From the NCBI RefSeq assembly GCF_002929705.1, contig NZ_PJIN01000002.1:310001-374000 (forward strand): a stretch of 64,000 nucleotides of DNA, read 5' to 3'. The notes under the pieces were generated by a model, which searched no databases, was not told the DNA's origin, and saw nothing but the letters and a program-made list of their open reading frames with translations. This stretch comes from Arthrobacter sp. N199823 (GTDB lineage: Bacteria > Actinomycetota > Actinomycetes > Actinomycetales > Micrococcaceae). Both the position numbers and the translations under genes were made by a program. Positions 28,243-36,432 of the stretch are shown in pieces (the first letter of the stretch is position 1; every line of letters starts with the position of its first letter).

Positions 28243-29810
28243 GGCTGAAACTTGCGCTGCTGCGCAACTCCTTGAAACGCAGTCCTTGGCAACTGGTGGG
28301 GCTCATCTTCGCTGCCCTGTATGGCCTCGGTGTGCTAGGCATGCTCCTGGTGGGCCTGGGCTTCGCCGGCAGTGTTGGCGATGCAGGGTTTGTGGGCACA
28401 ATGATTGTGCTTTCCGGATCCGCACTGTTGCTGGGTTGGCTGATCATCCCTGTACTGGCTTCCGGTCTCGACATGACTCTGGACCCGGCTCGCTTTGTCA
28501 CCTATTCAATTCCCATGAAACAGCTCCTGGCAGGTTTGGCGCTCTCAAGCTTCATTGGAGTGCCGGGCGTCGTGACACTTGTGGCCGCCATGGGCACCGC
28601 TGTGGGTTGGTGGCGTTATCCTGGTGCCGCTGTAGCAGCGGTGCTCTGCGGTGCCCTCGGGGCGTTGACGTGCATCATTGCCTCACGCGCCATCACGGCA
28701 GCCAGCACCAGCTTGGCCTCATCGCGCCGCTTCAAGGATGTCAGTGGGATCATTGTGCTGGTGCCCTTGATGCTCATGGGTCCCATCATCGCCGGTGTCA
28801 GCAGCGGCATCAGTGATTTTTCGGTGTACTTGCCGAGGCTGGCCACCACGATCGCGTGGACGCCGCTGGGGGCCGTGTGGGCCATTCCGGCAGATATTGC
28901 CGTTGGTGCCTGGGGACCCGCCGGACTGAAGCTCTTGATAGCCCTTGCCACCTTGGCAGTGCTGACGTGGGTGTGGAAGCTCTGCTTGGTCAGGGCCTTG
29001 GTCACCCCTGCGTTTTCCGGAGGGGGCCGCCGCACGGCTGGCAAGTTGGGGTTCTTTGCCCGCTTCCCGCAGACCCCAACGGGCGCGGTTGCCGCACGTT
29101 GCCTGACCTACTGGTTCCGGGATCCTCGCTACAGTGCCGGGCTCCTGATTGCCCCGTTGATCCCGCTGGTCATGGTGTTTGGTAGCTCGCAGGCCGGAGG
29201 ACTTGAAGCTGTGGGTCCCATCCTCAGCTATGCAGGTGCCTTTGCCGCGTTCATGGTGGCGTGGAGCATCTCCGCTGATATCTCCTATGACAACACCGCC
29301 TTTGCCCTGCACCTGGCCACTGGAGTTTCCGGCAAGGCAGATAGGAGTGGACGCGTTATGGCAGCGGCCGTTCTGGCCTTGCCGCTGGGACTGCTGTTCG
29401 CGGTGACCGGGTCCGTGGTGGCCGGTGACTGGCAGATCATGCCGGGCGCACTGGGATTGGTGCTCGGTGCAACAGGTGCCGGACTTGGTTTGGCCAGTGT
29501 CTTCTCCTCTAGATTCACCATGGTGGTGCCGCTGCCGGGGGAGAGCCCCATGAAGTCCAAGCCGGGCAACAACTTCACCACGGTCCTTGTTCAGCTCGCT
29601 GGTTTTGCCGGTGCAGGGGTGTTGGCCGCCCCGATTGCCGTGCTGGCCATCATTGGCGCGGTGACCCATCTGCCACTCTTTACCTGGTTGGCTTTGGCCG
29701 CCGGAATGGGTCTTGGAGCGCTTTATGTGTTCCTGGGAATCCGGATGGGCGCGGAGCAATACAACAAGCGAGGACCGGAATTATTGCAGGCTGTTTCTGT
29801 AGACCGCTGA
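28224..29810 (+). CDS. ABC-2 type transporter permease
   Basis: 528 residues, about twelve transmembrane helices in two similar halves (residues 20-240 and 290-515), larger than the usual six-helix ABC-2 subunit and so possibly an internal duplication. ATG 28224 lies inside the ATPase gene; the overlap implies coupled translation. Confidence 0.85.
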   Translation: MVAHLLRLKLALLRNSLKRSPWQLVGLIFAALYGLGVLGMLLVGLGFAGSVGDAGFVGTMIVLSGSALLLGWLIIPVLASGLDMTLDPARFVTYSIPMKQLLAGLALSSFIGVPGVVTLVAAMGTAVGWWRYPGAAVAAVLCGALGALTCIIASRAITAASTSLASSRRFKDVSGIIVLVPLMLMGPIIAGVSSGISDFSVYLPRLATTIAWTPLGAVWAIPADIAVGAWGPAGLKLLIALATLAVLTWVWKLCLVRALVTPAFSGGGRRTAGKLGFFARFPQTPTGAVAARCLTYWFRDPRYSAGLLIAPLIPLVMVFGSSQAGGLEAVGPILSYAGAFAAFMVAWSISADISYDNTAFALHLATGVSGKADRSGRVMAAAVLALPLGLLFAVTGSVVAGDWQIMPGALGLVLGATGAGLGLASVFSSRFTMVVPLPGESPMKSKPGNNFTTVLVQLAGFAGAGVLAAPIAVLAIIGAVTHLPLFTWLALAAGMGLGALYVFLGIRMGAEQYNKRGPELLQAVSVDR

Positions 29811-29848
29811 CTCTGGATAAGGTTAGAGCTACACAGCAGATGCAAGGC

Positions 29849-29899
29849 AATAGCGCCCCGTCAGCCGCCGCTTCCGGTGTGCGTTGGCGGGGCGCTATT
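29849..29899 (+). terminator. Terminator of the ABC exporter operon
   Basis: AATAGCGCCCCG (29849-29860) pairs with CGGGGCGCTATT (29888-29899), 12 bp perfect, with a 27-nt GC-rich loop. The right arm runs into TCTCC. Confidence 0.75.
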
Positions 29900-29968
29900 T
29901 CTCCTAGATTTCTTCTGCGATCAGCCATGGGCCGCATATTCTTGCGGCAGTGAAAGGAAGCGTGTTTC

Positions 29969-30748
29969 ATGGAGGTCATCATCCTCCCGACCAGCAAGGA
30001 AATTGGGGCGCTTGCCGCCGACTCGATTGAAGCGTTGGTGCGCAACAAGCCCAACGCCGTCATTGGTCTGGCCACAGGTTCTTCTCCGCTGCCCATCTAT
30101 GACGAGCTGGCTCGCCGCCACGACGAAGGCCTGAGCTTTGAAGGCGTTAGCGGCTTTGCGCTGGATGAGTACGTGGGCTTGCCCGTAGGTCACTACGAGT
30201 CTTACCGTGAAGTCATTCGCCGCGAATTCACAAACCGCGTAGACGTTACCGCCGAGAATGTTCACGGTCCTGACGGTGCAAGCGATGATATTGCCGGCGC
30301 CTGCCTGGCTTACGAGGCCGCCATTGTTGCTGCCGGAGGCATTGACCTGCAGATCCTTGGCGTTGGCACCAATGGCCACATTGGCTTCAATGAGCCGGGC
30401 TCCTCACTGGCGTCACGCACACGTATCAAGACCCTGGCCGAGCAGACGCGCCAGGACAATGCGCGCTTCTTCGATAACATCGATCAGGTGCCGCACCACG
30501 TAGTAACCCAGGGTCTGGGCACCATCATGGATGCCCGCCACGTGGTGCTGGTGGCCTTCGGAGCCGGCAAGGCAGAAGCTGTGCGTGACTTCGTTGAGGG
30601 ACCAGTCACGGCATCGTGCCCAGCCTCAGTCCTGCAGTTCCACCCGCGTGCCACCATCATCATTGATGAGGCCGCGGCCTCCAAGCTGGCTGGCGCGGAC
30701 ACTTACCGCCACGCCTTCAACAACAAGCCGCACTGGCAAGGCGTCTAA
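29969..30748 (+). CDS. nagB: Glucosamine-6-phosphate deaminase
   Basis: 259 residues. Conserved elements: GLATGSSPLPIYDEL (phosphate site), FALDEYVGLP (catalytic Asp), LGVGTNGHIGFNEPGSSL (active-site loop with His). Converts GlcN-6-P to fructose-6-P and ammonia. GAAAGGAAG upstream of ATG is a normal ribosome site, so this message has a leader. Flanked by terminators, so monocistronic. Confidence 0.96.
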   Translation: MEVIILPTSKEIGALAADSIEALVRNKPNAVIGLATGSSPLPIYDELARRHDEGLSFEGVSGFALDEYVGLPVGHYESYREVIRREFTNRVDVTAENVHGPDGASDDIAGACLAYEAAIVAAGGIDLQILGVGTNGHIGFNEPGSSLASRTRIKTLAEQTRQDNARFFDNIDQVPHHVVTQGLGTIMDARHVVLVAFGAGKAEAVRDFVEGPVTASCPASVLQFHPRATIIIDEAAASKLAGADTYRHAFNNKPHWQGV

Positions 30749-30761
30749 AGAATAACCTTCG

Positions 30762-30802
30762 ACGGCGGCGCCCACCTGCGAATCACCGGTGGGTGCCGCC
30801 GT
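30762..30802 (+). terminator. Terminator after nagB
   Basis: Arms 30762-30776 (ACGGCGGCGCCCACC) and 30788-30802 pair over 15 bp with one G-U; 11-nt loop. Starts 13 nt after the nagB stop. Confidence 0.85.
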
Positions 30803-30847
30803 TCGCTGCGGGTCCCTCGGCAGCTCTCTTACCAACAACTCCGGAAA

Positions 30848-30935
30848 ACGCTCCATCACCTTTTGGGCTTTTTCGCCAACGCTTCCTCACTTTTTGGGGT
30901 TTTTTGCCCGACGCTCCATCACCTTTTGGGGTCTG
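30848..30935. repeat. Three tandem imperfect 31-32-bp repeats
   Basis: Units start at 30848, 30879 and 30911, each with ACGCTyCmTCAC followed by T-rich and GGG(G) tracts (for example ACGCTCCATCACCTTTTGGG in units 1 and 3). They fill the nagB to DUF3039 gap. With no spacers of constant length between identical repeats, they are not a CRISPR array. Confidence 0.75.
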
Positions 30936-30987
30936 AAATCACCCTGAGGAAAGTTGGCGCCTCGGTGAGTCGCGGACGCGAACGCGG

Positions 30988-30993
30988 TAGACT
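30988..30993 (+). promoter_or_regulatory. -10 element for leaderless DUF3039 transcript
   Basis: TAGACT, 6 nt before the ATG at 31000. Confidence 0.6.
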
Positions 30994-30999
30994 AGCTTC

Positions 31000-31323
31000 A
31001 TGAGTTTGCCTCCAGATCCTTTCGAAAATGATCCCCTGCACAGCCCCGGTCAGACCGGTGGCTCAACGGCCGTTATTGAACGCCAGGAATTGCGCCAAGA
31101 AGTAGAGCCGGGCGACAGTGAACGGTTCTCGCACTATGTGCGCAAGGAAAAGATCATGGAATCGGCCATGACTGGCGAGCCTGTTATTGCCCTCTGCGGC
31201 AAGGTCTGGACGCCGGGTCGCGATCCCCAGAAGTTCCCCGTTTGCCCCGAATGCAAAGAGGTTTACGACGGACTGCGCCCTGAAGGCGGCAAAGGCAAGG
31301 GCCCCAAGAAACCCAAGAAGTAA
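31000..31323 (+). CDS. DUF3039 family protein
   Basis: 107 residues. Acidic N-terminal half; then VIALCGKVWTPGRDPQKFPVCPECKEVY, where Cys residues (C..CPEC) suggest a small zinc ribbon; Lys/Gly-rich tail. Actinobacteria-wide family of unknown function, regularly beside the helicase that follows. Confidence 0.88.
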   Translation: MSLPPDPFENDPLHSPGQTGGSTAVIERQELRQEVEPGDSERFSHYVRKEKIMESAMTGEPVIALCGKVWTPGRDPQKFPVCPECKEVYDGLRPEGGKGKGPKKPKK

Positions 31324-31438
31324 CGGGAATCTTAATACTTAGTGTTACCGGCGAAAAGCCGTTGATTGGCCGTGCCCGGAATTGGGTGCGGAAGCGTGAA
31401 AGAGGGACTTTGACTGTAACAAGGATGGCGGAAATTTC

Positions 31439-33208
31439 GTGACGGAGACATTGTTTGGTGGCCCGTCGCTGCCTCCGGCCTATCCTGAGCGCGCGGCGTG
31501 GGGTACGGCCCAAAAGCTGCGTGCATGGCAGTCAGAAGCCATGGAGAAGTACTTCAGTGATAACCCGAAAGACTTCTTGGCGGTAGCAACACCTGGTGCA
31601 GGAAAGACCACGTTTGCCCTGCACATCGCCACCCAGCTGATCGCCCGTGGAATGATCAACCGGGTCACCATCGTCACGCCCACGGACCACCTTAAGCGCC
31701 AGTGGGCCGATGCCGCGGCAAAGGTGGGGATCGCCATTGACCCCAACTTCAAGAATGCCGACGGCCGCCACGGCAAGGGCTTCATTGGTGTGGCCGTGAC
31801 GTACGCACAGGTGGCCAGCAAACCGTTGCTGCATCGGGCCAAGACCGAAGCCGCTAAGACGCTTGTCATCATGGACGAAATCCACCACGGCGGTGACGCG
31901 CTGTCCTGGGGTGACGGCATCCGTGAGGCCTTCGATCCTGCAGCACGCCGACTCGCTTTGACAGGCACCCCGTTCCGATCCGACACCGCTGCTATTCCGT
32001 TTGTTGAATACGCCGAGGATAAGGACGGCATCCGCCGCTCGAAGGCCGACTACACCTACGGTTACGGCGAGGCGCTGAAGGACCATGTGGTCCGTCCTGT
32101 CATGTTCATGGCGTACTCGGGTCAGATGCGGTGGCGCACCAGCGCCGGCGAGGAAATGGCCGCGAGCCTGGGCGAAGCGGTTACGAAGGACGTTACCGCT
32201 CATGCGTGGCGTACCGCACTGAACCCTGATGGGCAGTGGATCCCGGCCGTTCTGGCGGCCGCAGACAAGCGACTCACCGAAGTACGCCGTGCCGTCCCGG
32301 ACGCTGGCGCCATGGTGATCGCAACAGATCACGAGGACGCGCGTGCTTACGCCGCCGAGCTGAAAAAAATCACCGGCGAATCGCCCACAGTGATCCTTTC
32401 TGACGACTCCAAAGCCTCTGACAAGATCGACGCCTTCTCCGCTGGTGATAAGCGCTGGATGGTGGCGGTGCGCATGGTGTCTGAAGGCGTTGACGTACCC
32501 CGTCTGGCCGTTGGCGTGTATGCGACCTCCACGGCCACGCCGTTGTTCTTTGCCCAGGCCGTGGGCCGTTTTGTGCGTGCCCGCAAAAGGGGAGAGACGG
32601 CGTCGATCTTCCTGCCATCGGTGCCGAACCTGATGGAGCTCGCTAACCAGCTGGAGCTGGAACGTGACCACGCACTGGACCGCCCCGACAAGGATCCCGA
32701 CGGGTTCATGGAGGAAGACGATGAGATGGAGGAGGCCAACCGCGAGGAGAAGGCCTCTGACACCCTGGAGAAATTCAAGTTCGAGGCCCTGGAATCTCAG
32801 GCATCCTTTGACCGCGTCTTGTTCGACGGCGGTGAATTTGGTACGGGCGGTGCCATTGGCAGTGAAGACGAACTGGACTTCCTCGGTATTCCCGGGCTGC
32901 TTGACGCCGATCAGATGGGACTGTTGCTGCGCCAGCGCCAGGCCGACCAGCAGACGCGTAAACGCAAGAAAGCCCCAGCTGCAGAGCCCGAAGCTCCGCC
33001 GCTGATCGACCACCGCATGCTGATGGACTTGCGTGGAGAACTGGCCAAGAACGTTTCAGCGTGGAGCGCCCGCTCCGGCATGCCCCACGGCATGGTGCAC
33101 AGCGAACTTCGCCGCATGTGCGGCGGACCCGCCGTAGCCCAGGCCAACGAAGAGCAGCTGCAGACTCGCCTCAAGAAGCTCCAAGACTGGTTCATCGGCC
33201 GCAAATAA
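31439..33208 (+). CDS. SF2 DEAD/DEAH-box helicase (XPB/SSL2-like)
   Basis: 589 residues. Motif I ATPGAGKTTFAL (about 50-60), motif II VIMDEIHHGGDALSWGD (about 144), motif III ALTGTPFRSD, motif V VSEGVDVPRL and motif VI VGRFVRARKRG. The acidic region EEDDEMEEANREEKASD follows the helicase core, then a C-terminal module of unknown type. Start is GTG 31439 with AAGGA some 14 nt upstream. DNA or RNA substrate is not known. Confidence 0.92.
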   Translation: MTETLFGGPSLPPAYPERAAWGTAQKLRAWQSEAMEKYFSDNPKDFLAVATPGAGKTTFALHIATQLIARGMINRVTIVTPTDHLKRQWADAAAKVGIAIDPNFKNADGRHGKGFIGVAVTYAQVASKPLLHRAKTEAAKTLVIMDEIHHGGDALSWGDGIREAFDPAARRLALTGTPFRSDTAAIPFVEYAEDKDGIRRSKADYTYGYGEALKDHVVRPVMFMAYSGQMRWRTSAGEEMAASLGEAVTKDVTAHAWRTALNPDGQWIPAVLAAADKRLTEVRRAVPDAGAMVIATDHEDARAYAAELKKITGESPTVILSDDSKASDKIDAFSAGDKRWMVAVRMVSEGVDVPRLAVGVYATSTATPLFFAQAVGRFVRARKRGETASIFLPSVPNLMELANQLELERDHALDRPDKDPDGFMEEDDEMEEANREEKASDTLEKFKFEALESQASFDRVLFDGGEFGTGGAIGSEDELDFLGIPGLLDADQMGLLLRQRQADQQTRKRKKAPAAEPEAPPLIDHRMLMDLRGELAKNVSAWSARSGMPHGMVHSELRRMCGGPAVAQANEEQLQTRLKKLQDWFIGRK

Positions 33209-33218
33209 CCCGACCGGA

Positions 33219-33327
33219 GCCGGAACAGGCCCGACATTTTTCCGGCGACTATCCGACGCGTCGGCCGCGGACGGCCTTTGGCGTCTCCTTTACGTCGCCT
33301 ACAAAAAATGTCGGCTCCTGTTCCGGC
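33219..33327. repeat. 109-nt branched inverted repeat between convergent genes
   Basis: Left arm 33219-33241 (GCCGGAACAGG, then CCGACATTTTT) pairs with 33303-33327 in two 11-bp blocks separated by 1-2 unpaired bases. The 61-nt interior contains CCGACGCGTCGG (33253-33264, perfect palindrome) and GGCCG-CGGA-CGGCC (33263-33276). It begins 10 nt after the helicase stop and could end transcription, but it is far longer and more structured than the other terminators in the window. Confidence 0.75.
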
Positions 33328-33356
33328 GGTCAGGGCTCCCAGAGCGGGGATGGCGT

Positions 33357-33437
33357 GATTTCCTTCCCTCGCTTCGCAAGCTCAGCAGGGAACCCTCGGA
33401 AATCCCTTAGCAAGGTCGCTCAGCGACCGAGGAAATC
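33357..33437. repeat. Second inverted-repeat block upstream of pncA 3' end
   Basis: GATTTCCT (near 33357) and AGGAAATC (near 33430) are complementary; inside lies GGTCGC-TCA-GCGACC (from about 33413). TTCCCTCG and CGAGGGAA also face each other. Together with the 109-nt element it fills the 266-bp gap between the helicase and pncA. Confidence 0.5.
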
Positions 33438-33474
33438 TTACTGCCCGCGAGGGAACCCCGGACCCTGCGCCCAG

Positions 33475-34092
33475 CTACTTAACCTCTACGCCGGCGTCTT
33501 CGAGTTCTTCGAGGGCTTCTTCGCTGGCGTCGTCGTCCACGCCGGCCACGTAGTCACGCAGCACTGTGGTGTTGTAGCCGGCATTGATGGCGTCCAAGGC
33601 GGTGGCGCGGACGCAGTGATCCGTGGCGATGCCCACGATGACGACATCGTCGACATCGTTCTCGCGCAGCCAGTCATCCAGGCTGGTAGGTGCGTCACCG
33701 TCCTCATCGGCCGATTCGTGAGCCTCGCGTTCGCCCACGGCGACCTCATCCTCAGGGGCGAGCAATCCATCGAAACCGGAGTAGGCGGCGTCGAACTTGC
33801 CTTTGCGGAAGTACGCGTCAATGTCCTCAGTATCCAAGTTGCGGTGCAACGCCGCTCCCTTGCTACCCGCCACACAGTGCACGGGCCAGCTCTTGACATA
33901 GTCCGGGGTCTCGGAAAAATGTGTTCCGGGATCAATGTGCCAGTCCTGAGTGGCCACGATGAAATCGAAGTCAGTTGCCTCGGACAATAGTTCTGTGATC
34001 TCGGTGGCGAGGTCGGCCCCGCCGGTGACAGCTAGTGAGCCGCCTTCACAGAAATCGTTCTGTACGTCAACAATGATGAGGGCCTTGGCCAT
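33475..34092 (-). CDS. pncA: Nicotinamidase
   Basis: 205 residues, isochorismatase-like hydrolase. Catalytic Asp in IIVDVQNDF, Zn ligands in TQDWHIDPGTHF, Lys in FRKGKFDAAYSGFDG, nucleophilic Cys in GIATDHCVRATALDA. Deamidates nicotinamide to nicotinate for salvage. An acidic insert (EDEVAVGEREAHESADEDGD) and an acidic tail make the protein unusually negative. Ten nt downstream of pncB, same operon, consecutive pathway step. Confidence 0.95.
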   Translation of the reverse strand: MAKALIIVDVQNDFCEGGSLAVTGGADLATEITELLSEATDFDFIVATQDWHIDPGTHFSETPDYVKSWPVHCVAGSKGAALHRNLDTEDIDAYFRKGKFDAAYSGFDGLLAPEDEVAVGEREAHESADEDGDAPTSLDDWLRENDVDDVVIVGIATDHCVRATALDAINAGYNTTVLRDYVAGVDDDASEEALEELEDAGVEVK

Positions 34093-34102
34093 GGGGTGTC
34101 CT

Positions 34103-35446
34103 TTACTTCGCTACTGCAATTGCTTGTTCGTATTCGGTGGGGATGACTGGTTCCCCGCGCTGGAGCCTGCGTGCGGCTCCGGGCATTTCTGCCATGGACG
34201 CCGTGTGGCGGGCGGTGGCTCGCACCACGCCTTCTGAGCCGGTCCAACCGGGGGTCAGCACGCCGTCCTTCATGAATTCTGCCAGCAACGGGCGGTCGTT
34301 GGCGTCGGCCTCAGGGCGGTGGCCGATGCCCACTACCTCCGCAGTGGCAATCCCGGAATCGTTCAGGCGACGCATGGCGTACTTGCGCCCGCCCACACTG
34401 GCCTTGCCCTTGGCAGCCTTGGCGACGGAGACAAACTCGCCGTCATCGCCTTCGCGGGACACCAATTTGTACACCATTGACGCCGTGGGGGCGCCCGAGC
34501 CGGTCACGAGCGAGGTGCCCACGCCGTAGGAATCCACAGGGGCGGCGGCCAGCGCTGCGATGGCGAACTCGTCGAGGTCGCTCGTGACGGTGATGCGTGT
34601 GTTCGTGTTGCCAAGCGAGTCCAGCAGAGCGCGGACGTCGCGCGCCTGGGCGAGCAGATCGCCCGAGTCTAACCGCACCCCGCCCAAGGCGGGGCCCGCG
34701 ATGGCGACTGCCTTACGGACGGCGGCTTCGACGTCGTACGTGTCAACCAGCAGCGTGGTGCCGGCTCCCATGGAACCGATCTGGGCGCGGAACGCCTCTT
34801 CCTCGGAATTGTGCAGCAGCGTGAAGGAGTGGGCGGCGGTGCCCTGGGTAAGGACGCCGTAGCGCAGGCCGGCTTCGAGGTTGGAGGTGCTGTTGAAACC
34901 GGCAATCACGGCGGCGCGTGAGGCAGCCACAGCGGATTCCTCATGCGTGCGCCGCGAACCCATTTCAATGCAGGGGCGGGCGCCGGCGGCACCAATCATG
35001 CGCGACGCTGCGGAGGCGATGGCGGAGTCGTGGTTCAGGATGGAGAGCACATACGTTTCCAGGATGCAGGCCTCGGCAAACGTGGATTCAATGGTCAAAA
35101 TGGGCGAATTCGGGAAGTAAAGTTCGCCCTCTGCATAACCGTAGATGCGACCGGAGAACTTGAAATCGGCGAGCCAGGACAATGTTTCGTCGTTGACAAC
35201 GTTGTTTTGGGCGAGAAAATTCAGCTCGTCGGGGCCAAAGCGGAACTGCGACAGACCTTCCAGGATACGGCCGGTTCCGCCAACAACTCCATAGCGGCGG
35301 CCGTCGGGCAGGCGGCGGGCGAACGCCTCGAACACGCTGCGGCGGTGGGCGGCACCGGAGTGCAGAGCAGCCTGAAGCATTGTCAGCTCGTAGTGATCTG
35401 TAAACAGTGATGTGCGGGGCTGGCCCCAGCTTGATGGAGTAGTCAC
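34103..35446 (-). CDS. pncB: Nicotinate phosphoribosyltransferase
   Basis: 447 residues: TSLFTDHYELTMLQAAL at the N-terminus, IEMGSRRTHEESAV and VRLDSGDLL for the PRPP/nicotinate site. Makes nicotinate mononucleotide from the pncA product. Two GTG codons are possible (35455, 35446); 35446 has TAAAGT 7 nt upstream and matches the usual family N-terminus, so I prefer it. Divergent from clpS with only 37 bp between starts. Confidence 0.95.
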   Translation of the reverse strand: MTTPSSWGQPRTSLFTDHYELTMLQAALHSGAAHRRSVFEAFARRLPDGRRYGVVGGTGRILEGLSQFRFGPDELNFLAQNNVVNDETLSWLADFKFSGRIYGYAEGELYFPNSPILTIESTFAEACILETYVLSILNHDSAIASAASRMIGAAGARPCIEMGSRRTHEESAVAASRAAVIAGFNSTSNLEAGLRYGVLTQGTAAHSFTLLHNSEEEAFRAQIGSMGAGTTLLVDTYDVEAAVRKAVAIAGPALGGVRLDSGDLLAQARDVRALLDSLGNTNTRITVTSDLDEFAIAALAAAPVDSYGVGTSLVTGSGAPTASMVYKLVSREGDDGEFVSVAKAAKGKASVGGRKYAMRRLNDSGIATAEVVGIGHRPEADANDRPLLAEFMKDGVLTPGWTGSEGVVRATARHTASMAEMPGAARRLQRGEPVIPTEYEQAIAVAK

Positions 35447-35453
35447 GGAATTC

Positions 35454-35459
35454 ACTTTA
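35454..35459 (-). promoter_or_regulatory. -10 element for leaderless pncB-pncA transcript
   Basis: TAAAGT on the minus strand, 7 nt before the GTG at 35446; 12 bp from the divergent clpS -10. Confidence 0.55.
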
Positions 35460-35471
35460 GTGGGGCAACAC

Positions 35472-35477
35472 TAGAAT
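35472..35477 (+). promoter_or_regulatory. -10 element for leaderless clpS transcript
   Basis: TAGAAT, 6 nt before the ATG at 35484. Confidence 0.6.
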
Positions 35478-35483
35478 GGACAT

Positions 35484-35789
35484 ATGAGCGTCAGCACAGC
35501 CCCGGAAACAGACCGGGAAGTATCAACTCGCGAACTCATCTCCCCGGACATCCCCTGGGAATTAATCGTGTGGAACGACCCGGTTAATTTGATGAGCTAT
35601 GTCAGTTACGTCTTCCAAAGTTATTTTGGCTATTCAGAGGCAAAGGCGGCGAAATTAATGCTGGAGGTCCACACCGAGGGTAAATCCGCGGTGGCCCATG
35701 GTTCCAAGGAAAAGATGGAGGCCCACGCCGTTGCCATGCACGGATTTGGGCTCTGGGCGACAGTTCAGAAGGGCGGACCCCGTGGCTAG
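35484..35789 (+). CDS. clpS: ATP-dependent Clp protease adaptor ClpS
   Basis: 101 residues. WELIVWNDPVNLMSYVSYVF and HGSKEKMEAHAVAMHGFGLWA are the N-end-rule substrate pocket and ClpC/ClpA-binding faces of ClpS. Delivers substrates with destabilising N-termini to the Clp protease. Stop overlaps the next gene start (GTGGCTAG). Confidence 0.96.
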   Translation: MSVSTAPETDREVSTRELISPDIPWELIVWNDPVNLMSYVSYVFQSYFGYSEAKAAKLMLEVHTEGKSAVAHGSKEKMEAHAVAMHGFGLWATVQKGGPRG

Positions 35790-36348
35790 AGCCTTCTCCG
35801 CCGGCCGCCGCGGCATCACCGGTTTCCTAGAACCTGCCGAACGTGACCTCCTGCGCAAGCTTTTCACCGACATCATCACCATGCTGGAACCGGACACCCC
35901 GGCCCACGAGGACCCACTGGCGGCCTTGATTGGCCTGGACATGGACGTTTCTGTGCCTGTGGATCCCGCTCTTTTGCGGCTCCTGCCAGACGCTGTGAAG
36001 GACGACGCCGACTCCGCCCTTGAGTTCCGTCAGCTCACCGAACGCTCGCTGCGGGAAACGAAGATTGGCGCCCTCCGTGCGGCCTCCTTGGGGTTGGAGA
36101 GCGAGAAACTGGTCTTGAATGCCGAAGGCGCCAAGCTGTGGGCCATGGCTCTGAACGATGTCCGTCTGGTGCTGGCCGAAAGGTTGGAAATTCGGGACGA
36201 AGAGGACGCCGAGCGGATCCATGAGGTGCAGGACTGGGGTGACGCGGACGACGTCGAAAGTTACCTTTCACTTGTCTACAACTTTGTCTCCTGGCTCCAA
36301 GAAAGCCTCGTACAAGCAATGCTGTCAGCCATGGCGCGCAGCAAATAG
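35782..36348 (+). CDS. DUF2017 family protein
   Basis: 188 residues starting at GTG 35782 (MARAFSAGRRGITGFLEPAERDLL). All-helical, acidic. DUF2017 is found directly after clpS in actinobacteria; no biochemical role is established. The overlap with clpS implies coupled translation. The open frame before GTG lies within clpS and is discounted. Confidence 0.88.
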   Translation: MARAFSAGRRGITGFLEPAERDLLRKLFTDIITMLEPDTPAHEDPLAALIGLDMDVSVPVDPALLRLLPDAVKDDADSALEFRQLTERSLRETKIGALRAASLGLESEKLVLNAEGAKLWAMALNDVRLVLAERLEIRDEEDAERIHEVQDWGDADDVESYLSLVYNFVSWLQESLVQAMLSAMARSK

Positions 36349-36356
36349 GGCCGCGT

Positions 36357-36411
36357 GCAGCCCCGAGTAGAAAATTGTGTCATTGGGCGCAATTAATACG
36401 CTCGGGGCTGC
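36357..36411 (+). terminator. Inverted repeat between DUF2017 and murI, possible terminator
   Basis: GCAGCCCCGAG (36357-36367) pairs perfectly with CTCGGGGCTGC (36401-36411). Within the 33-nt loop AATTGTG/CGCAATT makes a second stem. No T run. It ends 22 nt before the murI start and just before its -10 (36420), so it separates the two units. Confidence 0.55.
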
Positions 36412-36419
36412 AAACGAAC

Positions 36420-36425
36420 TATTGT
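36420..36425 (+). promoter_or_regulatory. -10 element for leaderless murI transcript
   Basis: TATTGT, 7 nt before the ATG at 36433. Confidence 0.5.
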
Positions 36426-36432
36426 TGAATCG

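Noticed and set aside
30848-30935. CRISPR-like array
   Set aside because: Three contiguous imperfect repeats without unique spacers and without cas genes.
31532-33013. 493-codon frame antisense to the helicase
   Set aside because: It exists because of GC-rich codon bias on the opposite strand; the helicase motifs on the plus strand are unambiguous and the antisense product has no recognisable domain.
33061-33990. 309-codon plus-strand frame across the helicase end and pncA
   Set aside because: Runs through an intergenic inverted repeat and antisense to pncA; no coding character.
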